From Amycolatopsis thermophila (lineage in GTDB: Bacteria > Actinomycetota > Actinomycetes > Mycobacteriales > Pseudonocardiaceae), in assembly GCF_030814215.1 (NCBI RefSeq), contig NZ_JAUSUT010000001.1, positions 5,890,001-5,954,000 on the forward strand: a stretch of DNA of 64,000 bases, given 5' to 3'. The notes under the pieces are model-generated. The model was not told where the DNA came from and searched no databases. It was given only the letters and a program-made list of their open reading frames with translations. The translations under genes were made by a program, and so were the position numbers. This document shows, piece after piece, positions 56,263 through 64,000 of the stretch (position 1 is its first letter; each line of letters opens with the position of its first letter).

Positions 56263-56691
56263 CCAGTCCTTGCTCGGGTCGAACGAGTGCGGCTGGGTGA
56301 GGCTGAACCAGTTCCCGGAGTCGTCGCGGAACACGGCTTCGATGCCGTACGGCCGTTCGGCCGGTTCCTGCAGGAACGTCACCCCGCGGGCCGCCAGCTC
56401 GGCGTGCGTCTGGCGGCAGTCGCGCGTCCTCCAGACGCCGCCGCCCAGCGCGCCCTTCGCGACCAGCTCCCGGATCTGCTTCTCGGTCTCCGCGTCGTGC
56501 TGCGGCGGGCCCGGCTTCATCAGGATGAAGTCCAGGTCCGGCTGCTCGGCCGGGCCCACCGTGAGCCAGCGGAAGTCCCCGATCCGCAGATCCTGCCGCA
56601 CCTCGAAACCGAGCTTCTCGGTGTAGAACGCCTTCGCCGAGTCCTGGTCCAGCACGTAGACGCTGGAGTGGGACAGTCCCTTGATCATCAC
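56257..56691 (-). CDS. VOC-superfamily (glyoxalase-like) protein
   Basis: A 144-residue two-module VOC protein (LSHSSVYVLDQDSAKAFYTE, then GVTFLQEPAERPYGIEAVFR and DDSGNWFSLTQP). VOC proteins are metal enzymes or resistance proteins (glyoxalase, dioxygenase, bleomycin binding). His in SHSSVYV and Glu in IEAVFRD are candidate ligands. AGGAGG precedes the ATG. It lies 27 bases after an AraC-type gene, its likely operon partner and regulator. Confidence 0.9.
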   Translation of the reverse strand: MMIKGLSHSSVYVLDQDSAKAFYTEKLGFEVRQDLRIGDFRWLTVGPAEQPDLDFILMKPGPPQHDAETEKQIRELVAKGALGGGVWRTRDCRQTHAELAARGVTFLQEPAERPYGIEAVFRDDSGNWFSLTQPHSFDPSKDWG

Positions 56692-56718
56692 GAACCTCCT
56701 GTCGTCGATGACCGAACG

Positions 56719-57159
56719 CTACTGGCCGGGCGGCTCGGGCGGCTTCTCCGAATGTGCGCTTCCCGGCGCCGGGCGCGTCCACATCATCAGGTAGCACCCG
56801 GGCACCGGCGGCGGGCCGTCCGACCGCGCCCGCGCCCGGTACTCGCTCGGCGTCTGCCCGGTGATCTCGGCGAACCGGCGGCTGAACGTGCCCAGGCTGG
56901 TGAACCCGACGGCGAGGCAGACCTCGGTGACCGTCAGGTTCGCCGACCGCAGCAGGTCCTGCGCCCGCTCGATCCGCCGCCGCGTCAGGTAGGCCTTCGG
57001 GCTCTCCCCGTACGCGGCGGCGAACGAGCGGCTGAAGTGGTAACGCGAGCAGCAGGCGACGGCGGCGAGCGCGCCCACGTCGAGGGGTTCGGCGTAGTGG
57101 GCGTCCATCCAGTCCTTGGCGCGGCGCACCTGCGCCACCACCGCCGCCCTGTCGGTCAT
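56719..57159 (-). CDS. AraC-family helix-turn-helix protein
   Basis: A 146-residue protein with the double AraC helix-turn-helix (~12-110: VGALAAVACCSRYHFSRSFA and TVTEVCLAVGFTSLGTFSRRF, in parts). It lacks a large ligand domain; a short Pro-rich tail ends it. It is the first gene of a two-gene operon with the VOC gene. The short form is common for such AraC-VOC pairs. Confidence 0.92.
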   Translation of the reverse strand: MTDRAAVVAQVRRAKDWMDAHYAEPLDVGALAAVACCSRYHFSRSFAAAYGESPKAYLTRRRIERAQDLLRSANLTVTEVCLAVGFTSLGTFSRRFAEITGQTPSEYRARARSDGPPPVPGCYLMMWTRPAPGSAHSEKPPEPPGQ

Positions 57160-57180
57160 CGCGTCAGCGATTCGTCGGCG

Positions 57181-59916
57181 TCAATGCGCCGCCTCGTTCC
57201 AGGACCGGCCGAACCCGACCGACACCTCCAGCGGCACGGCCAGCTCGTAGGCGGCGCCCATCTCGCGGCGCACCAGCTCCTCGACCTGGTCGCGCTCGCC
57301 CTCGGTCACCTCCAGCACGAGCTCGTCGTGCACCTGCAGCAGCACCCGCGACGACAGCCCGGACTCCGTCAGCGCCCGGTGCACCCCGATCATCGCGACC
57401 TTGATGATGTCGGCCGCGCTGCCCTGGATCGGCGCGTTCAGCGCCATCCGCTCGGCCATCTCGCGGCGCTGCCGGTTGTCGCTGTTGAGGTCGGGCAGGT
57501 AGCGGCGGCGGCCGAAGATCGTCTCGGTGTAGCCGACCTTGCCCGCCTCGGTGACGACGCTCTGCAGGTAGTCGCGCACCCCGCCGAAACGGGCGAAGTA
57601 CTCGGTCATCAGTTCGCGGGCCTCCTCGGTGGAGATCCGCAGCTGCTGCGACAGGCCGTAGGCCGACAGCCCGTACGCCAGGCCGTAGTTCATCGCCTTG
57701 ATCTTCGCCCGCTGCGGGCCGGTGACCTCGGCCGGGTCGACACCGAACACGCGCGCGGCCGTCGCGGCGTGGAAGTCGAACCCGGACTGGAACGCCTCGA
57801 TCAGCGCGGCGTCCTCGGACAGGTGCGCCATGATCCGCATCTCGATCTGGCTGTAGTCCGCGGTGAGCAGCTCCGCGTAGCCGTCGCCGACGACGAAGGC
57901 GTCGCGGATGCGGCGGCCTTCCTCGGTGCGGATCGGGATGTTCTGCAGGTTCGGGTCCACAGAGGACAGTCGTCCGGTGGCCGCGATGGTCTGGTGCAGG
58001 GTGGTGTGGATGCGCCCGTCGTCGGCGACCGACTTGAGCAGCCCCTCGACCGTGCTCTTCAGCCGCGTGGCGTCGCGGTGCTCCAGCAGGTGCTGCAGGA
58101 ACGGGTGTTCGGTCTTCTCGAACAGCGTCTGCAGCGCCTCGGCGTCGGTGGTGTAGCCGGTCTTGGTGCGCTTGGTCTTCGGCATGCCCAGCTCGTCGAA
58201 CAGCACGACCTGCAGCTGCTTGGGCGAACCGAGGTTGACCTGCTTGCCGATCACGCCGTAGGCGGCCTCGGCGGCCTGCTTCACGCGGGCGCCGTAGTGC
58301 GCCTCCAGCGCGGTCAGCTGCTCGATGTCGACCGCCACGCCCGCCGCCTCGACCTCGGCGATCACCTGCAGCAGCGGCAGCTCGATGTCACCCAGCAGCT
58401 TGGCGCCGCTGATCTTGTCCAGCTCACCGCTCAGCGCCCCGGCCAGCTCGGCGACCGCGCTGGCCCGGACCAGCTCGCCCTGCACCAGCGTCTGGTCACC
58501 GTCGTCGCCGTCGAGCAGGGACAGCTGCCCGTCGCCGGAGTCGCTGTCGTCGCGCAGCTCGCGCTGCAGGTAGCGCAGCACCAGGTCGTCCAGCTCGAAC
58601 GAGCGCTGACCCGGCCGGACCAGGTACGCCGCCAGCTCGGTGTCCATCGCCAGACCGGCCAGCGTCCAGCCGCGCGCCCGCAGCGCGTGCAGCGGCACCT
58701 TCATCGCGTGCCCGGCCTTGGGGATCGCCGGATCGGCCAGCCACGCCGCCAGTGCCTGCTCGTCGGCCTCGTCCAGCGCCGTCACGTCCACGTACCCGGC
58801 CTCGCCGCCCGGCGCGGCCAGGGTGATCGACTGGACGTCGGAGCGCACCGACGAACCGGTGGTGCGGAACGACAGCCCGACCGTCTGCCCCGTCTTGGTG
58901 TGCTGCGACAGCCACGCGGCCAGCCCGCCGGCGGGCACCGCCGCGCCGGACACCTCGAACCCGGACTCGGCCTCCGGCTCGGCGCTGGACAAGGTCTGGA
59001 ACAGCCGGTCGCGCAGCACCCGGAACTCCAGCTCGTCGAACAGCCGGTGCACCGCGTCCCGGTCCCACGGCCGCAGCGCGAGGTCGGCGGGCACCGCCTC
59101 CAGCGGCACGTCCCGGACCAGCTCGGTGAGCTGCCGGTTGAGCATCACCGAGTCGAGGTGGGCGCGCAGCGCGTCGCCGACCTTGCCCTTGACCTCGTCG
59201 ACCCGGTCGATCAGCTGGGCCAGCGACCCGAACTGCTGGATCCACTTGGTCGCGGTCTTCTCCCCCACCCCCGGGATGCCGGGCAGGTTGTCCGACGGGT
59301 CGCCGCGCAGCGCCGCGAAGTCCGGGTACTGGGACGGGGTGAGCCCGTACTTCTCCGACACCCCGGCCGGGTCGTAGCGGACCAGGTCGGACACGCCCTT
59401 GCGCGGGTAGAGGACCGTCACCGAGTCGTCCACCAGCTGCAGCGCGTCCCGGTCACCGGTGCAGATCAGGACCTGGTAGCCCTCGGCCGTCGCCTGCGTG
59501 GTGAGTGTGGCGATGATGTCGTCGGCCTCGTAGTTCTCCTTGGTCAGGACCGGGACGCCGAGCACCCCGAGCACGTCCTTGACCAGGTCGACCTGCCCCT
59601 TGAACTCGTCCGGCGTGGACGTGCGCGTCGCCTTGTAGTCGGCGAAGGTCTCCGAGCGGAACGTCTGCCGCGACACGTCGAACGCCACCGCGAGGTGCGT
59701 GGGCTGCTCGTCGCGCAGCAGGTTGATGAGCATCGAGGTGAACCCGAACACCGCGTTGGTGACCTGGCCGGTCGAGGTCTTGAACCGGTCCGCCGGCACG
59801 GCGAAGAAGGCGCGGTAGGCCATCGAGTGGCCGTCGATCAGCAACAGCCGCGGTCGTCCTCCGGCGGGCGGCGTCGCTGTGGCGTTGGCTACTGGCTGCT
59901 TCTGACTGGGGCTCAC
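57181..59916 (-). CDS. polA: DNA polymerase I
   Basis: A 911-residue family A polymerase that fills gaps and removes primers. The 5' nuclease domain (~20-300) shows LLLIDGHSMAYRAFF and ENYEADDIIATL. The middle 3'-5' exonuclease-like domain has lost its metal residues: FDTET-type Asp/Glu is FRTTGSS and the second Asp region reads HAMKVPLHAL, so proofreading is absent, as in mycobacteria. The polymerase part is intact (LLTADYSQIEMRIMAHLSED, the KAMNYGLAYGLSAYGL finger and the VHDELVLEV palm). GTG at 59916 is preferred. Confidence 0.97.
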   Translation of the reverse strand: MSPSQKQPVANATATPPAGGRPRLLLIDGHSMAYRAFFAVPADRFKTSTGQVTNAVFGFTSMLINLLRDEQPTHLAVAFDVSRQTFRSETFADYKATRTSTPDEFKGQVDLVKDVLGVLGVPVLTKENYEADDIIATLTTQATAEGYQVLICTGDRDALQLVDDSVTVLYPRKGVSDLVRYDPAGVSEKYGLTPSQYPDFAALRGDPSDNLPGIPGVGEKTATKWIQQFGSLAQLIDRVDEVKGKVGDALRAHLDSVMLNRQLTELVRDVPLEAVPADLALRPWDRDAVHRLFDELEFRVLRDRLFQTLSSAEPEAESGFEVSGAAVPAGGLAAWLSQHTKTGQTVGLSFRTTGSSVRSDVQSITLAAPGGEAGYVDVTALDEADEQALAAWLADPAIPKAGHAMKVPLHALRARGWTLAGLAMDTELAAYLVRPGQRSFELDDLVLRYLQRELRDDSDSGDGQLSLLDGDDGDQTLVQGELVRASAVAELAGALSGELDKISGAKLLGDIELPLLQVIAEVEAAGVAVDIEQLTALEAHYGARVKQAAEAAYGVIGKQVNLGSPKQLQVVLFDELGMPKTKRTKTGYTTDAEALQTLFEKTEHPFLQHLLEHRDATRLKSTVEGLLKSVADDGRIHTTLHQTIAATGRLSSVDPNLQNIPIRTEEGRRIRDAFVVGDGYAELLTADYSQIEMRIMAHLSEDAALIEAFQSGFDFHAATAARVFGVDPAEVTGPQRAKIKAMNYGLAYGLSAYGLSQQLRISTEEARELMTEYFARFGGVRDYLQSVVTEAGKVGYTETIFGRRRYLPDLNSDNRQRREMAERMALNAPIQGSAADIIKVAMIGVHRALTESGLSSRVLLQVHDELVLEVTEGERDQVEELVRREMGAAYELAVPLEVSVGFGRSWNEAAH

Positions 59917-59999
59917 GGGTGCGAGTCTAGGGTGGGGCACCGACAGAACCGCGCGAGCGGTCGCCCTGCCCTGCCGTTGCGTACCGAGGAGTTCCCGCC

Positions 60000-60443
60000 T
60001 TGACCGAGAACCTGACCGAAGCCATCCGCGAGCAGCTCGCGGGCATCGATCCGCGCGTCGCGGAGCAGCAGCTCAACGACAAGCTGGGCATCGAGTTCGT
60101 CGAGCTCACGGCGGAGCGGGTGGTCGGGACGATGCCGGTCGAGGGCAACCTGCAGCCCTACGGCCTGCTGCACGGCGGCGCCAACGCGGTGCTGGCCGAG
60201 GCGCTCGGCTCGACGGTGGCCGCCCTCAACGCAGGCCCGGACAAGGCCACGCTCGGGTTCGAGCTGTCCTGCACCCACCACCGCGCGGCACGGGAAGGCC
60301 TGGTCACGGGCGTGGCGACGCCGCTGCACGTGGGCCGCGGCACCATCACCGCCGAGATCGTGCTGACCGACGACCAGGGCCGCCGCACCTGCACCGCGCG
60401 GCTGAGCTGCCTGGTCCGCGACGCCGCGCCGGGCAGCCGCTGA
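60000..60443 (+). CDS. hotdog-fold thioesterase (PaaI type)
   Basis: A 147-residue acyl-CoA thioesterase of the hotdog fold. The motif YGLLHGGANAVLAEALGS carries the HGG and the acidic residue used to hydrolyse the thioester. The TTG start at 60000 has GAGGAG ten bases upstream, so the rare start is credible. It is divergent from polA. Many such genes lie beside polA in actinobacteria. The acyl substrate is unknown. Confidence 0.93.
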   Translation: MTENLTEAIREQLAGIDPRVAEQQLNDKLGIEFVELTAERVVGTMPVEGNLQPYGLLHGGANAVLAEALGSTVAALNAGPDKATLGFELSCTHHRAAREGLVTGVATPLHVGRGTITAEIVLTDDQGRRTCTARLSCLVRDAAPGSR

Positions 60444-60461
60444 CCCGGCCCCCGGACACGA

Positions 60462-60497
60462 CGAAGGGCCCCGGCGCCGCGGCGCCGGGGCCCTTCG
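60462..60497. terminator. bidirectional terminator between the thioesterase and liv genes
   Basis: A perfect 36-base palindrome (arms 60462-60479 and 60480-60497) lies 18 bases after the thioesterase stop and 19 before the livF stop. It ends both convergent transcripts. Confidence 0.88.
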
Positions 60498-60516
60498 CGC
60501 AGGTGAGTCCACCCGA

Positions 60517-61230
60517 TCAGGCGACGCCCAGGTAGGCCTCCTTGATCGCGGAGTCGGCCAGCAGCTCCGGCCCGGTCCCGGTCTTGGTGATCCGGCCGGT
60601 CTCCAGCACGTAGGCGCGGTGGGCGCGGGAGAGCGCCTGCTGCGCGTTCTGCTCGACCAGCAGTACGGTCGTGCCCTGGTTGTTGATCTCCGTGACGATC
60701 CGGAAGATCTGCTGGATGAACTGCGGCGCGAGCCCCATCGACGGCTCGTCGAGCAGCAGCAGCCGGGGCTTGGCCATCAGCGCCCGGCCCATCGCCAGCA
60801 TCTGCTGCTCACCGCCGGAGAGGGTGCCGCCGGCCTGGTTGCGCCGTTCGGCCAGGCGCGGGAACAGGTCGAACACCCGGTCCAGGTCGGGCTGCAGGTT
60901 GCGGCGGTCCTTGCGGGCGTAGGCACCCATGTCCAGGTTCTCCGCCACCGTCATGCCCGGGAACACCCCGCGCCCCTCGGGCACCTGCGAGATGCCGCGG
61001 ACGACTCGCAGGTCGGCGCGCAGCTTCGTGATGTCCTCGCCGGCGAAGCTGATCCGGCCCGCGGACAGCGGGCGGATGCCGGAGATCGCGCGCATCGTGG
61101 TGCTCTTGCCCGCGCCGTTGGCGCCGATCAGGGCGACGATCTCGCCCTCGTCGACGGTCAGCGACAGCTCCGAGACCGCCTGGATCCGTCCGTAGTGGAC
61201 GGACACACCGTCCAGCTCAAGCAGCGTCAT
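60517..61230 (-). CDS. livF: branched-chain amino acid ABC transporter ATPase LivF
   Basis: A 237-residue ABC ATPase. Walker A is GANGAGKST, the signature LSGGEQQM and Walker B RLLLLDEPSMGL. The sequence is of the LivF type (VHYGRIQAVSELSL, then QVPEGRGVFPGMTV). It overlaps the livG gene by 14 bases. It drives uptake of branched-chain amino acids or related substrates, with LivG, LivM and LivH. The substrate-binding protein gene probably lies beyond the right edge. Confidence 0.95.
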   Translation of the reverse strand: MTLLELDGVSVHYGRIQAVSELSLTVDEGEIVALIGANGAGKSTTMRAISGIRPLSAGRISFAGEDITKLRADLRVVRGISQVPEGRGVFPGMTVAENLDMGAYARKDRRNLQPDLDRVFDLFPRLAERRNQAGGTLSGGEQQMLAMGRALMAKPRLLLLDEPSMGLAPQFIQQIFRIVTEINNQGTTVLLVEQNAQQALSRAHRAYVLETGRITKTGTGPELLADSAIKEAYLGVA

Positions 61231-62134
61231 CGTCGGGCACTCCCAGGTAGGCGGCGATCACAGCGGGGTTCTCCCTGATCTCGGCCGGCAGTCCGTCGGC
61301 GATCTTCTTGCCGAACTCCAGGACGACGATCCGGTCGGTCACGCCCATGACGAGCTTCATGTCGTGCTCGATCAGCAGCACGGTGAAGCCGTCGTCGCGG
61401 ATCTTGCGGATCAGCCCCATGAGCTCTTCCTTCTCCGCCGGGTTGAACCCGGCGGCCGGCTCGTCGAGGCACAGCAGCTTCGGCTCGGTGGCCATCGCCC
61501 GCGCGATCTCCAGGCGGCGCTGGTAGCCGTAGGGCAGGTTCTTCGCCTTGTCCGCGGCCCGGTCGGCGATGCCGACGAACTCCAGCAGCGCCATCGCCCG
61601 CTCGACCGCGGTCTTCTCCTCGCGGTGGTGCCGCGGCAGGCGCAGCAGCGCACCGACGACGCTCGTGCGGTGGCGGGCATCGGTGCCCACCACCACGTTC
61701 TCCAGCGCGGTCATCTCGCCGAAGAGGCGGATGTTCTGGAAGGTGCGGGCGATGCCGCGGCGGGTGATCTCGTGCCGGGAGGCCTTGCCCAGCGGCTTGT
61801 CCTCCAGCAGCACCTGCCCCGACGTGGGCCGGTAGACGCCGGTCATCGCGTTGAAGCAGGTGGTCTTGCCGGCGCCGTTGGGCCCGATCAGGCCCAGGAT
61901 CTCGCCGCGGCGGATGCCGAACGACACCGAGTCCAGCGCGGTCAGGCCGCCGAACTTGAGCGTGACGTCGCGCAGCTCCAGCAGGGTCTGGCCGACCTCG
62001 ACCTGAATGTCCCGGTCGACGGCGACGGCCTCGGCGACCTCGGCCTCATGCTCGGCGAGCTCTGCGGCGTTCATCCGCGCGACCTCGGCGACCAGGCCGC
62101 CCTCGAACGGGGTGTCCTCGTGCGGATGGCTCAT
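61217..62134 (-). CDS. livG: branched-chain amino acid ABC transporter ATPase LivG
   Basis: A 305-residue ABC ATPase of the LivG type. Walker [10 protein letters not shown], the signature region [16 protein letters not shown] and Walker [14 protein letters not shown] are present, as is the extra LivG helix [17 protein letters not shown]. An unusual acidic N-terminal extension of ~50 residues ([20 protein letters not shown], in part) precedes the domain. The ATG overlaps the livM stop by four bases. Confidence 0.95.
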   Translation of the reverse strand: MSHPHEDTPFEGGLVAEVARMNAAELAEHEAEVAEAVAVDRDIQVEVGQTLLELRDVTLKFGGLTALDSVSFGIRRGEILGLIGPNGAGKTTCFNAMTGVYRPTSGQVLLEDKPLGKASRHEITRRGIARTFQNIRLFGEMTALENVVVGTDARHRTSVVGALLRLPRHHREEKTAVERAMALLEFVGIADRAADKAKNLPYGYQRRLEIARAMATEPKLLCLDEPAAGFNPAEKEELMGLIRKIRDDGFTVLLIEHDMKLVMGVTDRIVVLEFGKKIADGLPAEIRENPAVIAAYLGVPDDDAA

Positions 62135-63243
62135 CGGGGACCTCCCTGCATGTCGGCGGACAGCGCACTGTCCCCGCTGATCTGCTCGCCGCGGCCCAGC
62201 AGGCGCTGGTAGGCCTGGCGGCCGCGGGCCAGCAGCCGCTGGCGGGCGCCGAGCAGGCCCTGCGGGCGGAAGATCATCAGGATGATCAGCGCGATGCCGA
62301 AGATCAGGTAGTTGTAGTCGGCCAGCTGCACGAACCGCAGCGGCAGGTAGGCCACCACGATCGCGCCGAGGAGGACGCCCACCTTGTTGCCCGCGCCGCC
62401 GAGCACCACCGCGGCCAGGAACAGCATCGAGGTGATGACGTCGAAGGACTGGTTGTTGACGAACCCGAGCTTGCCCGCGTAGAGGGCGCCGGACAGGCCG
62501 CCGATGGCGGCGCCGATGACGAACGCCCAGATCTTGAACCGGAACACGGCGACGCCCATGATCTCGGCGACGTCCTCGTCCTCCCGGATGGACACCCAGG
62601 CGCGGCCCACGCGGCTGCGTTCCAGGTTCCCCACCAGGAGCAGGATCGCGATGATGATCGTGATCGTCAGCCAGTACCACTGGGTGGCGTTGGCGAAGAA
62701 CGGCTTGCCCGCGGAGTCGGTGCCGACGCCCTGGAAGCCGGACTGGCCGCGCAGCGGTCCGACGTTGTCCGCGACCAGCCGGATGATCTCGCCGAACCCG
62801 AGCGTCACGATCGCCAGGTAGTCGCCGCGCAGCCGCAGGGTCGGCGTGCCCAGCACGATCCCGAAGATCATCGTGATGACCATCGCCAGCGGCAGCGTCC
62901 ACAGGTAGGGCAGGTGGTGCAGGCTGGAGTTCGGGCTGGTGAACAGTGCCGCGACGTAGGCGCCGACGGCGAAGAAGCCGACGTAGCCCAGGTCGAGCAG
63001 ACCCGCCTGGCCGACCACGACGTTGAGGCCGATGGCGACCAGCGCGTAGCGGGCGACGTCGAACATCGCGTTCGGGAAGTCGGTGCCGGTGGTCGCGATC
63101 AGCGGCGGGTTGAGCACCGGCAGGAAGTAGATCAGCACCACGACCGGGATGAGGATCGCCCACTGGGCCGGCCGGGAGAGGTTGTTCCACTGCTCGCGGA
63201 TCGAGCGCCGCTTGGGCGGCGCGCTCACGGTCTGGGTCGTCAT
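62131..63243 (-). CDS. livM: branched-chain amino acid ABC transporter permease LivM
   Basis: A 370-residue permease with about ten membrane helices. VGQAGLLDLGYVGFFAVGAY, read in parts, TLRLRGDYLAIVTLGFGEII and SLRGLSGALYAGKLG-type segments mark LivM. A short cytoplasmic end (~30 residues) follows. It overlaps livH by four bases (ATGA) and livG by four, so all genes are co-translated. Confidence 0.95.
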   Translation of the reverse strand: MTTQTVSAPPKRRSIREQWNNLSRPAQWAILIPVVVLIYFLPVLNPPLIATTGTDFPNAMFDVARYALVAIGLNVVVGQAGLLDLGYVGFFAVGAYVAALFTSPNSSLHHLPYLWTLPLAMVITMIFGIVLGTPTLRLRGDYLAIVTLGFGEIIRLVADNVGPLRGQSGFQGVGTDSAGKPFFANATQWYWLTITIIIAILLLVGNLERSRVGRAWVSIREDEDVAEIMGVAVFRFKIWAFVIGAAIGGLSGALYAGKLGFVNNQSFDVITSMLFLAAVVLGGAGNKVGVLLGAIVVAYLPLRFVQLADYNYLIFGIALIILMIFRPQGLLGARQRLLARGRQAYQRLLGRGEQISGDSALSADMQGGPR

Positions 63244-64000
63244 ACGCGTGCCTTCCCGAGGGATTCGCCGAGGATGCCGGTCGGCCGGAACATCAGCACG
63301 ACGATCAGCACGACGAACGCCACGATGTCCTTCCACTCGCCACCGAACAGCGACTGCCCGTAGTTCTCCACCAGGCCGAGGATGAACCCGCCGAGCAGCG
63401 CGCCGCGCAGGTTGCCGATCCCGCCGAGCACGGCGGCGGTGAAGGCCTTGATGCCCAGCAGGAACCCGCCGTTGTAGATGGCGCCCTGCGGGATGCGCAT
63501 CATGTAGAACAGCGCGGCGGCACCGGCCAGCAGGCCACCGACGAGGAACGTGATCACGATGACCCGTTCCTTGTTGACGCCCATCAGCGTGGCGGTGTCC
63601 GGATCCTGCGCCACGGCGCGGATGCCGCGGCCCAGCCGGGTGCGGTTGACGAAGTAGTCGGCCACGAACCACAGCAGGACGGCGGCCACGAACAGGATGA
63701 CGTGGATGTTGGTGACCGCGGCGCCGAAGAGCCGGAACAGGGTCTCCGGCTGCAGCAGCCGGATCTGCGGCTGCTGGTTGAGGCCGAACACCAGGCGCAG
63801 GCCCTGCTGGATGGCGAACGACGCGCCGATCGCGGTGATCAGGAAGACCAGGCGCGGCGCGTTCCGCTTCCTCAGCGGCCGGTAGGCCACGCGTTCCAGC
63901 AGCACCGCGGTGCCGCCGGAGGCCGCCATCGCCGCGAGGCAGGCGATCGCGAGGAAGAGGATGATCTCGAACACCGACAGGACCGGTGTGGCGCCGGGTC
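63240..64000 (-). CDS. livH: branched-chain amino acid ABC transporter permease LivH, N-terminus beyond the window
   Basis: At least 253 residues of a LivH permease with several membrane helices (LLERVAYRPLRKRNAPRLVF, in part, AVAQDPDTATLMGVNKERVI and IGNLRGALLGGFILGLVENY). The open frame continues past 64000 with no stop, and family members have ~40 more N-terminal residues, so the gene is cut by the window edge. A GTG at 63974 is inside the frame but is unlikely to be the start. Confidence 0.93.
   Translation of the reverse strand, partial: PGATPVLSVFEIILFLAIACLAAMAASGGTAVLLERVAYRPLRKRNAPRLVFLITAIGASFAIQQGLRLVFGLNQQPQIRLLQPETLFRLFGAAVTNIHVILFVAAVLLWFVADYFVNRTRLGRGIRAVAQDPDTATLMGVNKERVIVITFLVGGLLAGAAALFYMMRIPQGAIYNGGFLLGIKAFTAAVLGGIGNLRGALLGGFILGLVENYGQSLFGGEWKDIVAFVVLIVVLMFRPTGILGESLGKARV

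Noticed and set aside
56287..60003. 1238-codon plus-strand frame across the VOC, AraC and polA genes
   Set aside because: It is antisense to three well-supported genes and has low-complexity composition with no recognisable motif.

Overview
The window is very GC-rich, with dense genes, many GTG starts and many 4-base ATGA/GTGA overlaps. It encodes ergothioneine synthesis, GarA/FtsR/bifunctional-nuclease proteins, F420-type enzymes and mycobacterial-style MoxR, NlpC/P60 and S1 proteins. Together these point to a chromosome segment of a Pseudonocardiaceae actinobacterium, most likely Amycolatopsis or a close relative. The genus is inferred from gene content and order, not from a marker gene. 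No tRNA, rRNA or CRISPR was seen.

Left part (1-9.1 kb): a partial MoxR ATPase, a MobA-like protein, an excisionase-type regulator coupled to an alpha/beta hydrolase, a RipA-like cell-wall endopeptidase, two membrane proteins and aconitase. The moxR / NlpC-P60 / aconitase neighbourhood matches mycobacteria. The aconitase promoter carries a near-consensus AcnR operator. The acnR gene itself lies 9.7 kb away, behind a block with a phosphoesterase-efeB-efeO operon, IS481 transposase debris, an F420-type reductase and the egtABCD operon.

Middle (19-36 kb): two CNNM/CBS membrane proteins, a repeat-rich membrane protein, a divergent XRE/SnoaL pair, then the glycine-cleavage regulatory block on the minus strand (pgsA-like, gcvH, garA, ftsR, bifunctional nuclease, MerR). 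A tandem glycine riboswitch follows this block where gcvP would be expected, but gcvP is absent; the riboswitch points into the antisense strand of the SnoaL gene. Next come an acyl-CoA synthetase / dienoyl-CoA isomerase pair and siroheme synthase.

Right-middle (35-48 kb): a ceramidase / sugar-type MFS / sphingosine-phosphate-lyase-like operon, a TetR-MpaB-LLM unit with a 28-bp operator palindrome, an aldolase / acylating acetaldehyde dehydrogenase pair next to an IclR regulator, FolP2 and another TetR gene with a perfect palindrome.

Right part (48-64 kb): ribosomal protein S1, a methyltransferase / acetyltransferase pair, a self-regulated pseudo-ATPase / YhgE / TetR operon controlled from a 28-bp palindrome, a noncoding array of ~100-bp degenerate repeats, an AraC-VOC pair, DNA polymerase I, a hotdog thioesterase and a branched-chain amino acid ABC transporter operon (livF, livG, livM, partial livH).
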